DNA of 25,250 nucleotides from Candidatus Aenigmatarchaeota archaeon (GCA_017608545.1 JAFCFQ010000001.1:1-25250); one strand, 5' to 3'. Positions 1 through 7,124 are shown, counted from the first letter of the stretch. Notes: generated by a model not told the origin, from the letters alone. Program-made: numbers and translations.

Positions 1-1356
1 GGTAAACAATTAGTTAATTGTGATCCTAATGGAAGATTGGCTGCTGTTATAACTAAAATTACTTATGATCCTCATGCTGGAATGATATCAACTGCCAGAA
101 TCTTTTCTGGTAAATTAACTAAGGGGCAAGATGTTCATATTGTTGATACTGGTAGAACAGCAAAAATTCAACAAGTTACAACATTTATTGCTTTAAGGAG
201 AATACCAGTTGAATATGCGCTTGCAGGAAATGTTGTTGGTATAGTTGGTTTATCAGAAGCTGCTGTTGGTCAAACTATAACAGAACCAAATTTCTCTTTA
301 GAAACATTTAAAGCAATAAAACATATTTTTGAGCCAGTTGTTACAAAATCTATTGAACCCAAACATCCACAAGATTTACCTAAATTAATAGAAATTCTTA
401 AAACGTTAAGTAGAGAAGACACTACATTAAAAGTTCAAATAAATCCAGAGACTGGAGAAACTTTAGTTTCAGGTCTAGGAGAATTACATTTGGATGCGAA
501 GGTTGAAAGAAAAATTAGAGAAAAAGGTATAGAAATCATATCATCACCACCAATTGTTGTTTACAGAGAAACTGTACTTACAAAGTCTCCTGTTATAGAA
601 GGAAAATCTCCAAATAAACACAATAAATTTTATATTTCCGTTGAGTCACTTCCTAAAGAAATTTATAAAGCAATGATAGAAGGTGAAATAAGGGACGGAG
701 AGATAAAGAAAAAGAATTTGGAATTGAGGAAGAAATTGGAAGAAATGGGAATGAGTAGAGAAGATGCGAAAAATGTTATTTTAATTCATAATCATTGTAT
801 GTTTTTAGATTGTACAAAGGGTATTCAATACCTAAATGAAGCTATGGAAGATATAAAAAATGCATTCAAAGACGTTATGGATGGTGGACCTTTAGCAAAA
901 GAACCTTGTGCAGCTGTTATTGTTAGATTGCATGATGCTGAATTACATGAAGATGCTGTTCACAGAGGACCTGCTCAAGTTATGCCAGCTATTCGCCATC
1001 CAATTAATCAAGGTATGCTTAAAGCAGGTGTTACCTTTTTAGAGCCTAAACAAATAATAAGAATAGATACTCCACAAGAGTATATAGGAAACGTAACTGC
1101 TGAAGTAGGAAATAGAAGAGGAGAGATTTTGAATGTTGAACAAGAAGAATATACAGCAGTTATAACAGCAAAAATTCCTGTTGCTGAAATGTTTGGTTTT
1201 GAAGGTGCTTTAAAATCTGCTACTGGTGGTAAAGGTTTTCAATCTTTAATGGATGTTGTATTTGAAAAAATACCAAGTGAATTAAGAGATCAAGTTGCTT
1301 TAAAAATTAGAGAAAGAAAAGGATTACCAAAAGAGATTCCTAAACCACAAATTTAG
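1..1356 (+). CDS. fusA: Elongation factor 2 (aEF-2), 3' part, truncated by window start
   Basis: The reading frame is open from base 1 and encodes the last 451 residues of the archaeal translocation GTPase; full-length family members have about 730, so the GTPase domain lies upstream of the window. Visible are domain II (from about residue 13), domain III (LKTLSREDTTLKVQ, then SGLGELHLDAKVER), domain IV and a C-terminal domain V with the conserved segment GALKSATGGKGFQSLMD. The domain IV tip has AVHRGPAQVMPAIR; its histidine (codon at 961-963) matches the family's diphthamide site, so a diphthamide pathway is expected elsewhere. It catalyses GTP-driven ribosomal translocation. EF-1A follows 58 bases downstream but has its own TATA element. 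An internal TTG at 37 is not a real start. Confidence 0.97.
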   Translation, partial: GKQLVNCDPNGRLAAVITKITYDPHAGMISTARIFSGKLTKGQDVHIVDTGRTAKIQQVTTFIALRRIPVEYALAGNVVGIVGLSEAAVGQTITEPNFSLETFKAIKHIFEPVVTKSIEPKHPQDLPKLIEILKTLSREDTTLKVQINPETGETLVSGLGELHLDAKVERKIREKGIEIISSPPIVVYRETVLTKSPVIEGKSPNKHNKFYISVESLPKEIYKAMIEGEIRDGEIKKKNLELRKKLEEMGMSREDAKNVILIHNHCMFLDCTKGIQYLNEAMEDIKNAFKDVMDGGPLAKEPCAAVIVRLHDAELHEDAVHRGPAQVMPAIRHPINQGMLKAGVTFLEPKQIIRIDTPQEYIGNVTAEVGNRRGEILNVEQEEYTAVITAKIPVAEMFGFEGALKSATGGKGFQSLMDVVFEKIPSELRDQVALKIRERKGLPKEIPKPQI

Positions 1357-1373
1357 AATCTCAAATCATAAAC

Positions 1374-1382
1374 ATTTAAATA
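1374..1382 (+). promoter_or_regulatory. TATA box of the EF-1A gene
   Basis: ATTTAAATA, the same nonamer as at uS10 and uL3, centred at 1378. An archaeal start 25-27 bases downstream would fall near 1404, leaving a leader of about 11 bases that contains AAGGTGA (1404-1410) before ATG 1415. Inferred from position and composition. Confidence 0.6.
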
Positions 1383-1414
1383 ATTATATTATAAATAAGC
1401 TAAAAGGTGATTTA

Positions 1415-2704
1415 ATGGTTTCAAAACCACACTTGAATTTAGTGACAATTGGTCATGTAGATCATGGGAAATCTACTTTAGTGGGTAGATTAATGTACGA
1501 TACTGGTAACATTAAAGAAGAAGATTTGAGGAAATTAAAGGAATTAGCGAAAGAATTGAAAAAAGAAACCTTTGAATTTGCATTCGTCATGGATAGATTA
1601 AAAGAGGAAAGAGAAAGAGGATTAACGATAGATGTGATGCATAGAAGATTTGATACTCCAAAATATTATTTTACAGTTATCGATGCACCAGGACACAGAG
1701 ACTTCGTTAAAAACATGATAACAGGTGCTTCTCAAGCAGATGCAGCTTTACTAGTTGTTTCAGCAAAACAAGGAGAATTTGAAGCAGGTACTGGGCCAAC
1801 TGGACAAACAAGGGAACACATATTTTTGATAAAAGTTTTAGGAGTAAATCAACTTGTTGTTGCAATAAACAAGATGGATACAGTTAACTATGATGAAGAA
1901 AGATATAAAAAAGTTAAAGAAGAGATTGAAAAACTTCTAAAAACAGTCGGTTATGACACAAGCAAAATACTATTTGTTCCAACTTCAGCTTGGGAAGGAG
2001 ACAATGTTGCTAAGAAATCAGAAAAAATGAAATGGTATAATGGACCAACTTTAGTTGAAGCATTTGATACTTTCATTGTACCACCAAAACCAGTTGACAA
2101 ACCTCTAAGACTTCCTGTTCAAGATGTTTATACAATAACTGGTATTGGTACTGTGCCTGTTGGAAGAGTGGAGACAGGTGTTTTGAAAGTAGGAGATAGT
2201 GTAATATTCATGCCACCTGGTGTAAAAGGTGAAGTAAAATCAATAGAGATGCATCATGAACAAATACCAGAAGCAAAACCAGGAGATAATGTTGGTTTTA
2301 ATGTCAGAGGTATAAGTAAGACTGATGTGAAAAGAGGAGATGTTGTTGGAAAAGCAGATAATCCACCAACAGTTGCGAAAGAATTTATAGCTCAAATAGT
2401 TGTACTACACCATCCAAATGTTATAACAAAAGGTTACACTCCAGTATTTCATTGTCATACAGCACAAGTTGCATGCAAAATAACAGAAATACAAAAGAAA
2501 ATTGATCCTAAAACAGGAGCAACAATTCAAGAAAATCCAGATTTTATTAAAACAGGAGATGCAGCAATTATAAAATGTGTCCCAACTAAACCACTAGTCA
2601 TTGAGAGTTCAAAAGATTTTCCAGAGTTAGCAAGATTTGCAATTAGAGATATGGGTCAAACCGTTGCTGCAGGAGTTTGTTTAGAAGTTACTCCTGCCAA
2701 ATAA
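1415..2704 (+). CDS. tuf: Elongation factor 1-alpha (aEF-1A)
   Basis: GTPase that delivers aminoacyl-tRNA to the ribosomal A site. The 429-residue length is normal for the archaeal family. The P-loop GHVDHGKST is at residues 13-21, the switch II motif DAPGH at 90-94 and the guanine-specificity motif NKMD at 152-155. Domains II and III follow (LRLPVQDVYTITGIGTVPVG, then HHPNVITKGYTPVFHCHTAQ). The start is ATG 1415, with the ribosome-binding site AAGGTGA at 1404-1410. In many archaea uS10 follows immediately; here two opposite-strand genes intervene. T-rich sequence follows the stop codon. Confidence 0.98.
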   Translation: MVSKPHLNLVTIGHVDHGKSTLVGRLMYDTGNIKEEDLRKLKELAKELKKETFEFAFVMDRLKEERERGLTIDVMHRRFDTPKYYFTVIDAPGHRDFVKNMITGASQADAALLVVSAKQGEFEAGTGPTGQTREHIFLIKVLGVNQLVVAINKMDTVNYDEERYKKVKEEIEKLLKTVGYDTSKILFVPTSAWEGDNVAKKSEKMKWYNGPTLVEAFDTFIVPPKPVDKPLRLPVQDVYTITGIGTVPVGRVETGVLKVGDSVIFMPPGVKGEVKSIEMHHEQIPEAKPGDNVGFNVRGISKTDVKRGDVVGKADNPPTVAKEFIAQIVVLHHPNVITKGYTPVFHCHTAQVACKITEIQKKIDPKTGATIQENPDFIKTGDAAIIKCVPTKPLVIESSKDFPELARFAIRDMGQTVAAGVCLEVTPAK

Positions 2705-2745
2705 TTTCTTCTTTATTAATTTTTTGTATATTTGATTTCTTTTTA
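2705..2745 (+). terminator. T-rich terminator after EF-1A
   Basis: Two thymine tracts (about 2705-2726 and 2731-2745) immediately follow the EF-1A stop, the usual form of intrinsic archaeal termination. They are followed by a hairpin-capable inverted repeat at 2748-2770, between EF-1A and the convergent minus-strand pair. Confidence 0.5.
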
Positions 2746-2747
2746 TC

Positions 2748-2770
2748 AGTAAATTATTTAAAAATTTACT
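2748..2770. repeat. AT-rich inverted repeat between convergent genes
   Basis: AGTAAATT (2748-2755) and AATTTACT (2763-2770) are perfect reverse complements separated by 7 bases. It lies between the ends of EF-1A and the minus-strand gene at 2795 and could assist transcript end formation in both directions. In AT-rich sequence an 8-bp stem can arise by chance. Confidence 0.4.
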
Positions 2771-2794
2771 TGAGTTACCAGCACATTTATTTCT

Positions 2795-3094
2795 TCATTT
2801 TCTTTTTCTCAATTTATCATAAATCCAGACTATGAGACAAGAGAGGAGATAATTTATTAGGGGAGAAAAAAGAAACAAATTATCAAAAAATGCTACAGAA
2901 TTCCAATCCACAAAAAAAGAAATTTGATAAAATATTATATTTGAATAACGACAACCAGAATGACATGGTTGATTAGCTACACATTTAACAACAAAACAAT
3001 CTTCAGAAACAAATGGATTAAAAAATATTGATAAAATTACAAATATCACAACCTTTCTCCAATCTGGTTTCAAGAATTGTTTTATAGTGGTCAT
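2795..3094 (-). CDS. Small membrane protein with Cys-rich loop, unknown function
   Basis: I do not recognise this 99-residue protein as a named family. It starts with a short amphipathic stretch (MTTIKQFLKPDWRK), has a hydrophobic segment at about 14-26, a loop with four cysteines at about 33-48 (C-x4-C-x5-C-x3-C spacing), a second hydrophobic stretch (about 52-90, possibly two passes) and a basic tail (KLRKRK). That suggests an integral membrane protein whose loop may form disulfides or bind metal. Its ATG overlaps the stop of the upstream minus-strand gene as ATGA (3091-3094), with an AAGGTAA-like site just before it, so the two are probably co-translated. Confidence 0.75.
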   Translation of the reverse strand: MTTIKQFLKPDWRKVVIFVILSIFFNPFVSEDCFVVKCVANQPCHSGCRYSNIIFYQISFFVDWNSVAFFDNLFLFSPLINYLLSCLIVWIYDKLRKRK

Positions 3095-3576
3095 TTCTTT
3101 TTACCTTTTTTACCTTTTCTAACAATAACAAAGTAGATAATTATTGTTATCAATGATATTACTATAATTGGAACAATTATAAACAAGAAAACTAATCCAC
3201 CAATCACTATCCAACCAAGTAAAGCTTCTCCTAGACCACCAGTAGGTAGTTTCTCTTTAGTTGTTTCACCGATATTTCCTGAAACAAAAGTATAACCTAA
3301 TTGATTACAACACTCTTCAAATCCATTAGTTCTAGGATTAATACTACAATTACCAATTTCTGTTTCAACAAATCCGCTAGTGTAATTAATATAATAAGAT
3401 TTCCACCCCCTCGGTAATTCATAATATGTAAATTCATCACCTGCCCAATACATAGCACATTCTTTAGTTTCATGATTTAATGCAAGGCGTTGTGGTGCAG
3501 GAACAGAATAACCTATATTTACAAAAATAGTGATTGTAATTATTGTTGCTATGAAAATAATCCATCTATTCTTCAT
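3091..3576 (-). CDS. Exported or anchored membrane protein, unknown function
   Basis: The 161-residue product begins with a signal-peptide-like segment (basic MKNR, then a hydrophobic stretch to about residue 24). A mature domain with four cysteines, including an adjacent CC pair, follows; then a long hydrophobic helix (about 122-152) and a very basic tail (RKGKKGKKK), as expected for a C-terminal membrane anchor with a cytoplasmic end. I cannot assign a family. A TATA-like element about 27 bases before the ATG suggests a leaderless mRNA that continues into the downstream minus-strand gene. The gene is divergent from uS10. Confidence 0.75.
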   Translation of the reverse strand: MKNRWIIFIATIITITIFVNIGYSVPAPQRLALNHETKECAMYWAGDEFTYYELPRGWKSYYINYTSGFVETEIGNCSINPRTNGFEECCNQLGYTFVSGNIGETTKEKLPTGGLGEALLGWIVIGGLVFLFIIVPIIVISLITIIIYFVIVRKGKKGKKK

Positions 3577-3598
3577 ACTTACAATTTAGAAATCTTGG

Positions 3599-3608
3599 CT
3601 TAAAAATA
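3599..3608 (-). promoter_or_regulatory. TATA-like element of the minus-strand membrane gene pair
   Basis: On the minus strand this reads TATTTTTAAG and is centred about 27 bases before the first base of the ATG (3576), the distance expected for a leaderless archaeal transcript. It lies only about 20 bp from the opposing uS10 TATA box. Confidence 0.45.
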
Positions 3609-3629
3609 TGCTTATGTTTTAAGTAAATT

Positions 3630-3638
3630 ATTTAAATA
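3630..3638 (+). promoter_or_regulatory. TATA box of the uS10 gene
   Basis: ATTTAAATA, centred 27 bases before ATG 3661. With a 25-27 base TATA-to-start distance the mRNA would begin at or next to the ATG, so it is predicted to be leaderless. This also supports ATG 3661 over GTG 3655. Confidence 0.6.
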
Positions 3639-3660
3639 CTTTAAGAAATACATAGTGAAT

Positions 3661-3981
3661 ATGCAAAAGGCAAGAATAAAATTAATGAGTACAGATCCTA
3701 AGAAGCTAGATGAAGTTTGTAAAGAATTAAAAGCAATAACAGATAGGTTTGGTGTAGCCATGCGTGGCCCCATCCCATTACCAACAAAAAAACTAAAAGT
3801 TGTTACAATGAAAACTCCTTGTGGGGATGGGACAGGTCATGGAAATGCCACTTGGGATAGATGGGAAATGAGAATTCATAAAAGAGTTATTGATATTTCT
3901 GCAGATGAGAGGACATTAAGGCAAATAATGAGAGTAACAATTCCTGATGGAGTTTCAATAAGTATTCAATTAAGGGATTAA
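3661..3981 (+). CDS. rps10: Ribosomal protein uS10
   Basis: A 106-residue small-subunit protein of the 30S head. The start MQKARIKL, the central GVAMRGPIPLPTKKLKVVT and the basic RIHKRVIDI segment are typical of archaeal uS10. An in-frame GTG at 3655 could add two residues, but ATG 3661 matches the usual family N-terminus and is placed for a leaderless start. It normally ends the archaeal str operon directly after EF-1A; here it stands alone with its own promoter, split off by two minus-strand genes, and is followed by a tRNA gene. Confidence 0.96.
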   Translation: MQKARIKLMSTDPKKLDEVCKELKAITDRFGVAMRGPIPLPTKKLKVVTMKTPCGDGTGHGNATWDRWEMRIHKRVIDISADERTLRQIMRVTIPDGVSISIQLRD

Positions 3982-3999
3982 ATTTATTTCTTGATTCAT

Positions 4000-4009
4000 T
4001 TTAAATATA
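4000..4009 (+). promoter_or_regulatory. TATA box of the tRNA gene
   Basis: TTTAAATATA, centred about 35 bases before the tRNA 5' end at 4039, so transcription would start a few bases ahead of the mature RNA. Confidence 0.45.
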
Positions 4010-4038
4010 AAAAGTTCTATCAAATAACTATTCATTAT

Positions 4039-4137
4039 GCCGAGATCGCATAACCTGGTAGTGCGCTAGATTAATAAAGGCGAACCTGGAGAGCTAGTGG
4101 GCGAAAGCCCGTGTGGGTTCGAATCCCACTCTCGGCG
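4039..4137 (+). tRNA. tRNA-Ser (GGA) with probable non-canonical intron
   Basis: The acceptor stem GCCGAGA (4039-4045) pairs with TCTCGGC (4130-4136), and the discriminator is G4137, as in archaeal tRNA-Ser; CCA is not encoded. The D arm is GCAT/GTGC around AACCTGGTA. A long variable arm GGGC-GAAA-GCCC (4099-4110) makes it type II (Ser or Leu). The T arm is GTGGG-TTCGAAT-CCCAC (4113-4129). The loop CTGGAGA (4086-4092) gives anticodon GGA at 4088-4090, with 3' stem GCTAG (4093-4097). The matching 5' stem CTAG (4066-4069) is separated from the loop by about 15 extra bases, best explained by an intron at about 4070-4084 between positions 30 and 31. Removing it leaves 84 nt. The exact splice sites are uncertain. 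Confidence 0.8.
4070..4084 (+). other. Probable tRNA intron, about 15 nt, upstream of the anticodon
   Basis: Excising these bases joins CTAG (4066-4069) to C4085 and restores a 5-bp anticodon stem, CTAGC with GCTAG. The segment carries AGG-CGAA-CCT hairpin potential together with 4085-4087. I could not draw a convincing strict bulge-helix-bulge by eye, so the boundaries may shift by a base or two. Confidence 0.5.
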
Positions 4138-4193
4138 CAAAATTTATTTTATACATTGTAAAAAGAAGAAAAAGAGATGAGTTTGCAAAATAT

Positions 4194-4202
4194 CTTTAAA
4201 TA
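4194..4202 (+). promoter_or_regulatory. TATA box of the PF06695-like gene
   Basis: CTTTAAATA, centred 27 bases before ATG 4225, with no Shine-Dalgarno sequence near that ATG. The geometry predicts a leaderless mRNA. Confidence 0.55.
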
Positions 4203-4224
4203 ATTCATTTTCTTATCTTTCTTT

Positions 4225-4689
4225 ATGTTTGAGAAAACAGCAATGGTCATTGTAGCTAATATTTTACCTTCCCTTGAACAGCTAGGTGGTATACCATTAG
4301 GAATAGCACTAGGTTTAAATCCTATTTATGCTTTTTTAGTTTCTCTATCTGTTAATTGTCTTTTATTCTTTCCCGTTTATTTTGGATTAAAATTGTTTTA
4401 TAAAAGTTTAATATCAAAAATAAAACTTTTTAATAAGTATTTAGAAAGAGTTAGAAAAGTAGGTAAACCTTATGTAGACAAATATGGAATTATTGGGTTA
4501 ACTTTGTTCATTTCATTGCCTACTCCATTAACAGGAACTTATACAGCTTCGATTTTGAGTTGGTTTTTAGGTTTAGACTGGAAAAAATCTTTTCTTGCAA
4601 TAGCTTTAGGTTCTACTATAGGTGGAATAATTATTTTGTTAAGTTCTGTTGGATTTTTAAATGTCTTGAAGTTTATTTTGAATTTTTGA
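4225..4689 (+). CDS. Small multidrug-export family membrane protein (PF06695-like)
   Basis: The 154-residue protein has about four hydrophobic segments (roughly 4-20, 30-55, 88-115 and 122-150). The N-terminal LEQLGGIPLGIALGL and the later PTPLTGTYTASILSWFLGL followed by ALGSTIGGIII match the two signature regions of the small multi-drug export family (COG2426), although the usual E-x-R-G-x-IP reads E-Q-L-G-G-IP here. The family name is historical and the transported substrate is not established. It is monocistronic, probably leaderless, and lies between the tRNA gene and the ribosomal superoperon; no functional link to either is evident. Confidence 0.8.
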   Translation: MFEKTAMVIVANILPSLEQLGGIPLGIALGLNPIYAFLVSLSVNCLLFFPVYFGLKLFYKSLISKIKLFNKYLERVRKVGKPYVDKYGIIGLTLFISLPTPLTGTYTASILSWFLGLDWKKSFLAIALGSTIGGIIILLSSVGFLNVLKFILNF

Positions 4690-4725
4690 TTTTTAATTAA
4701 TTTTATATACTTTCTAATTCTATTA

Positions 4726-4747
4726 TTTTCGGAAAGTTTTCGCAAAC
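4726..4747 (+). repeat. Tandem 11-bp repeat upstream of the ribosomal operon promoter
   Basis: TTTTCGGAAAG (4726-4736) is followed directly by TTTTCGCAAAC (4737-4747), identical at 9 of 11 positions. Each copy has a quasi-palindromic core TTT-n-CG-n-AAA, and the period is about one helical turn. The TATA box lies 17 bases downstream. This is a candidate binding site for a transcription factor; function is inferred only from position and symmetry. Confidence 0.4.
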
Positions 4748-4763
4748 TACGTGTTCTGAGAAG

Positions 4764-4772
4764 ATTTAAATA
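4764..4772 (+). promoter_or_regulatory. TATA box of the ribosomal superoperon
   Basis: ATTTAAATA preceded by purine-rich GAGAAG, a plausible BRE. The predicted start is near 4795, giving a leader of about 12 bases with a weak TGTGAT site before ATG 4807. No other clear promoter was seen before 20588. Confidence 0.6.
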
Positions 4773-4806
4773 GGTTTAAAATTTCATATATATAAAATGT
4801 GATTAA

Positions 4807-5748
4807 ATGCCACAGAGAAAAAGACCTCAAAAAGGGAGTAAAGCATTTTTTCCTAGAAAAAGGGCTAGACGTATCTATCCGAGAATAAAATCATGGCCAA
4901 AAATTAAAGAAGTAAAACCTTTAGGTTTTGCTGGTTACAAGGCTGGAATGTCTCATGTGATATTGGTTGATACTAATCCTAACTCTCCATCAAAAGGTCA
5001 AGAAGTAGCGAAACCAATAACTATTCTTGATTGTCCTCCTATCTTTGTTTTAGGTTTTAGATGTTATACAAATAATAAATCTTCTTTTGATGTTTTTTCA
5101 GAAAAGTTTGACAAAAATTTATCAAGAAAATTAAAAGTTCCTAAAAAACCAAAAACTCTTGAGGAACAATTATCAAAACTACCAAAAAATATTACTAAAA
5201 TAAATTTAATTTGTCATACAAACCCTAGCTTTAAGAAAAAACCTGAAATTTTTGAAATTGCTCTAGGAGGTTCTGTTGAGGAACAGTTAAAGTATGCTAA
5301 AGAAATTTTAGGAAAAAAGATTAGAGTTTCGGATGTATTTAAAGAAGGGGATTTAGTTGATGTCGTTGCTGTAACAAAGGGTAAAGGTTTTCAGGGTCCT
5401 GTTAAAAGATTCGGAGTGAGAACTCATGGAAGAAAAGCTCAACAAATGCAGAGACATGTTGCTCCGTTGGGTCAAAATGAACCAGGAAAAGTTAGATGGA
5501 CAATTCCTCAGGCAGGTCAGGCAGGTTTTCAAACAAGAACAGAATTAAATAAAAGAATTTTGAAAATATCTAATGGTTTTAATGTTAAGGGTGGATTTGT
5601 AAATTATGGTAATATTTCTGGAGATTGTATTTTATTGGAAGGTTGCGTTTCAGGCTCTAAAAAAAGATTGATAAGATTAAGGTTTGCTATAAGACCTAAA
5701 AAAGTTTACCCAATTGAAATTAAACATATTCCAACAGAAAATAAATAA
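4807..5748 (+). CDS. rpl3: Ribosomal protein uL3
   Basis: The first gene of the superoperon encodes a 313-residue large-subunit protein, slightly shorter than many archaeal homologues (about 330-350). The archaeal N-terminus with the basic region RKRARRIYPRIKSW is followed by GFAGYKAGMSHV. The conserved GKGFQGPVKRFGVRTHGRKA begins near residue 192, and QAGQAGFQTRTELNKRI follows; this extension reaches toward the peptidyl-transferase centre in known structures. A weak GTGAT site precedes the ATG in the short leader. uL4 follows after 11 bases. Confidence 0.97.
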   Translation: MPQRKRPQKGSKAFFPRKRARRIYPRIKSWPKIKEVKPLGFAGYKAGMSHVILVDTNPNSPSKGQEVAKPITILDCPPIFVLGFRCYTNNKSSFDVFSEKFDKNLSRKLKVPKKPKTLEEQLSKLPKNITKINLICHTNPSFKKKPEIFEIALGGSVEEQLKYAKEILGKKIRVSDVFKEGDLVDVVAVTKGKGFQGPVKRFGVRTHGRKAQQMQRHVAPLGQNEPGKVRWTIPQAGQAGFQTRTELNKRILKISNGFNVKGGFVNYGNISGDCILLEGCVSGSKKRLIRLRFAIRPKKVYPIEIKHIPTENK

Positions 5749-5759
5749 GGTGTTTAAAA

Positions 5760-6557
5760 ATGAAAACAGTAATTTTTGATGTTCAAGGAAACAAGAAAGG
5801 TGAAATTGAGTTACCAAAAGTATTCAATACAGATTTTAGACCGGATTTAATAAAAAGGGCTGTGTTGGCTATTCAAAGTCATAAAAGACAACCATATGGT
5901 TCAGATAAATTGGCTGGGAAAAGAACATCAGCACATTATCATGGAGTAAGAGTGGGTCCATCGCACATGATGAACATAGAAAGAGCTAGAATGTCGAGAA
6001 TTCATGGAGGCCCTCCAAATTTACAATTAACAGCAAGGTTTGTTCCTCAAGCAGTTAAAGGAAGAAGAGCTCATCCTCCAAAGGTTGAAAAAAATTGGTA
6101 TGAAAAAATTAATAAAAAAGAAAGAATTTTTGCTATAAAATCGGCTATTGCTGCAACAGCTTTTAAAGATATTGTATCAAAAAGAGGACATTTAATTGAT
6201 GATGTTAATTTGCCTATTGTTGTTGATGATTCCTTACAAGAAATTAAAAAAACAAAAACTCTTAAAGAATTTTTAGAAAAGATAGGCCTGAAAAAAGAAT
6301 TAGAAAGAGCAAAAGTTAAAAAAGTTAGGGCTGGTAAAGGAAAGATGAGAGGTAGAAAATACAAGAGAAAAAAATCTATTCTTTTTGTTATTTTTGAAGA
6401 CAAAGGAATTTTGAAAGCTGCAAAAAATATTCCAGGAGTCGATGTTTGCCTAGTAAAAAATTTAAATGCTGAATTGTTAGCTCCTGGAACTCATCCAGGA
6501 AGGCTTACCATATTTACAGAATCAGCAATAAAAAAGCTTGGTGAAATTTATGGATAA
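5760..6557 (+). CDS. rpl4: Ribosomal protein uL4
   Basis: A 265-residue large-subunit protein of archaeal/eukaryotic type. The basic central loop (GSDKLAGKRTSAHYHGVRVG, then RIHGGPPN) lines the polypeptide exit tunnel in known ribosomes. A C-terminal Rossmann-like globular part ends with GRLTIFTESAIKKLGEIYG. AAGGTG before the ATG is the likely ribosome-binding site. Its last 8 bases overlap the next small gene, whose own binding site lies inside the uL4 coding sequence. Confidence 0.97.
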   Translation: MKTVIFDVQGNKKGEIELPKVFNTDFRPDLIKRAVLAIQSHKRQPYGSDKLAGKRTSAHYHGVRVGPSHMMNIERARMSRIHGGPPNLQLTARFVPQAVKGRRAHPPKVEKNWYEKINKKERIFAIKSAIAATAFKDIVSKRGHLIDDVNLPIVVDDSLQEIKKTKTLKEFLEKIGLKKELERAKVKKVRAGKGKMRGRKYKRKKSILFVIFEDKGILKAAKNIPGVDVCLVKNLNAELLAPGTHPGRLTIFTESAIKKLGEIYG

Positions 6558-6831
6558 TTTATGGAAAGAAGAAAAATCAAATTTTTTCACTAAATTAAGA
6601 AGAAAAATTAAAAGGGAAAAATGGCTTGTTCATTCTGAAAAACAGGAATTTTCTATACTCATAAAGTATCCTACTACAATTTTAGGTTTATTGATATTTC
6701 CTGATAATTCCTATAATGTTACAGTATTTCATAACGGAAACCAGATAAAAACTTTTGATAAAATACCAGAACATTCTTTAGAATATATGTTGAAAATAAT
6801 TGGAAATGAAATGGTGAATAAATATGCCTGA
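6550..6831 (+). CDS. Uncharacterised 93-aa protein embedded between uL4 and uL23
   Basis: I do not recognise a family. The start is ATG 6550, chosen because GGTGA (6540-6544) lies 5 bases upstream, the arrangement seen across this operon; a TTG at 6538 falls before that site. The product has a basic N-terminal half (FFTKLRRKIKREKWLVH), then an alternating hydrophobic stretch that looks like beta strands (FSILIKYPTTILGLLIF, YNVTVFHNGNQIKTF) and a short C-terminal helix. It is probably a small soluble alpha/beta protein. It overlaps uL4 by 8 bases and uL23 by 8 bases, so it is fully integrated in the operon. Archaeal operons usually have uL4 directly followed by uL23. Confidence 0.8.
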   Translation: MDNLWKEEKSNFFTKLRRKIKREKWLVHSEKQEFSILIKYPTTILGLLIFPDNSYNVTVFHNGNQIKTFDKIPEHSLEYMLKIIGNEMVNKYA

Positions 6832-7120
6832 AAAAGCAAAAGAAGAAAAACCATTGCTAGTAGATCCTTGGAGTATTTTGCTTTATCCTTTATTAACAGA
6901 AAAGGCGATCGGAAAAATTGAAAGTGAAAACAAGTTAATTTTTATCGTTAATAGAAAATCAAATAAGAGACAAATAAAATGGGCAACTGAAAAGGCTTTT
7001 AACGTTAAAGTTGAAAAAGTTAGAACTTTAATTGATAGAAAAGGAAGGAAAAAAGCTTGGATAAAACTCTCAAAAGAATACTCAGCAAGTGATATTGCTA
7101 CTAGATTAGGTATGTTGTGA
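6824..7120 (+). CDS. rpl23: Ribosomal protein uL23
   Basis: A 98-residue protein at the exit-tunnel rim, where SRP and the translocon dock in known ribosomes. DPWSILLYPLLTEKAIGKIE and the later FNVKVEKVRTL and KKAWIKL segments are standard. The N-terminus carries a short charged extension (PEKAKEEKPL). GGTGA at 6813-6817 lies 6 bases before the ATG; the start overlaps the preceding unknown gene by 8 bases. Confidence 0.96.
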   Translation: MPEKAKEEKPLLVDPWSILLYPLLTEKAIGKIESENKLIFIVNRKSNKRQIKWATEKAFNVKVEKVRTLIDRKGRKKAWIKLSKEYSASDIATRLGML

Positions 7121-7124
7121 TGAT

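Noticed and set aside
4066..4098. Reading the tRNA as tRNA-Leu(UAA) with an intron at 37/38
   Set aside because: It would need a missing base 26, a U at position 37 and G as discriminator, whereas archaeal tRNA-Leu has A. Ser(GGA) gives the standard CTGGAGA loop and fits discriminator G.
6071..6403. 110-codon minus-strand frame within uL4
   Set aside because: Antisense to a well-conserved ribosomal protein; hydrophobic composition comes from the complement of Lys/Glu-rich codons. The same applies to the other minus-strand frames inside the ribosomal operon.
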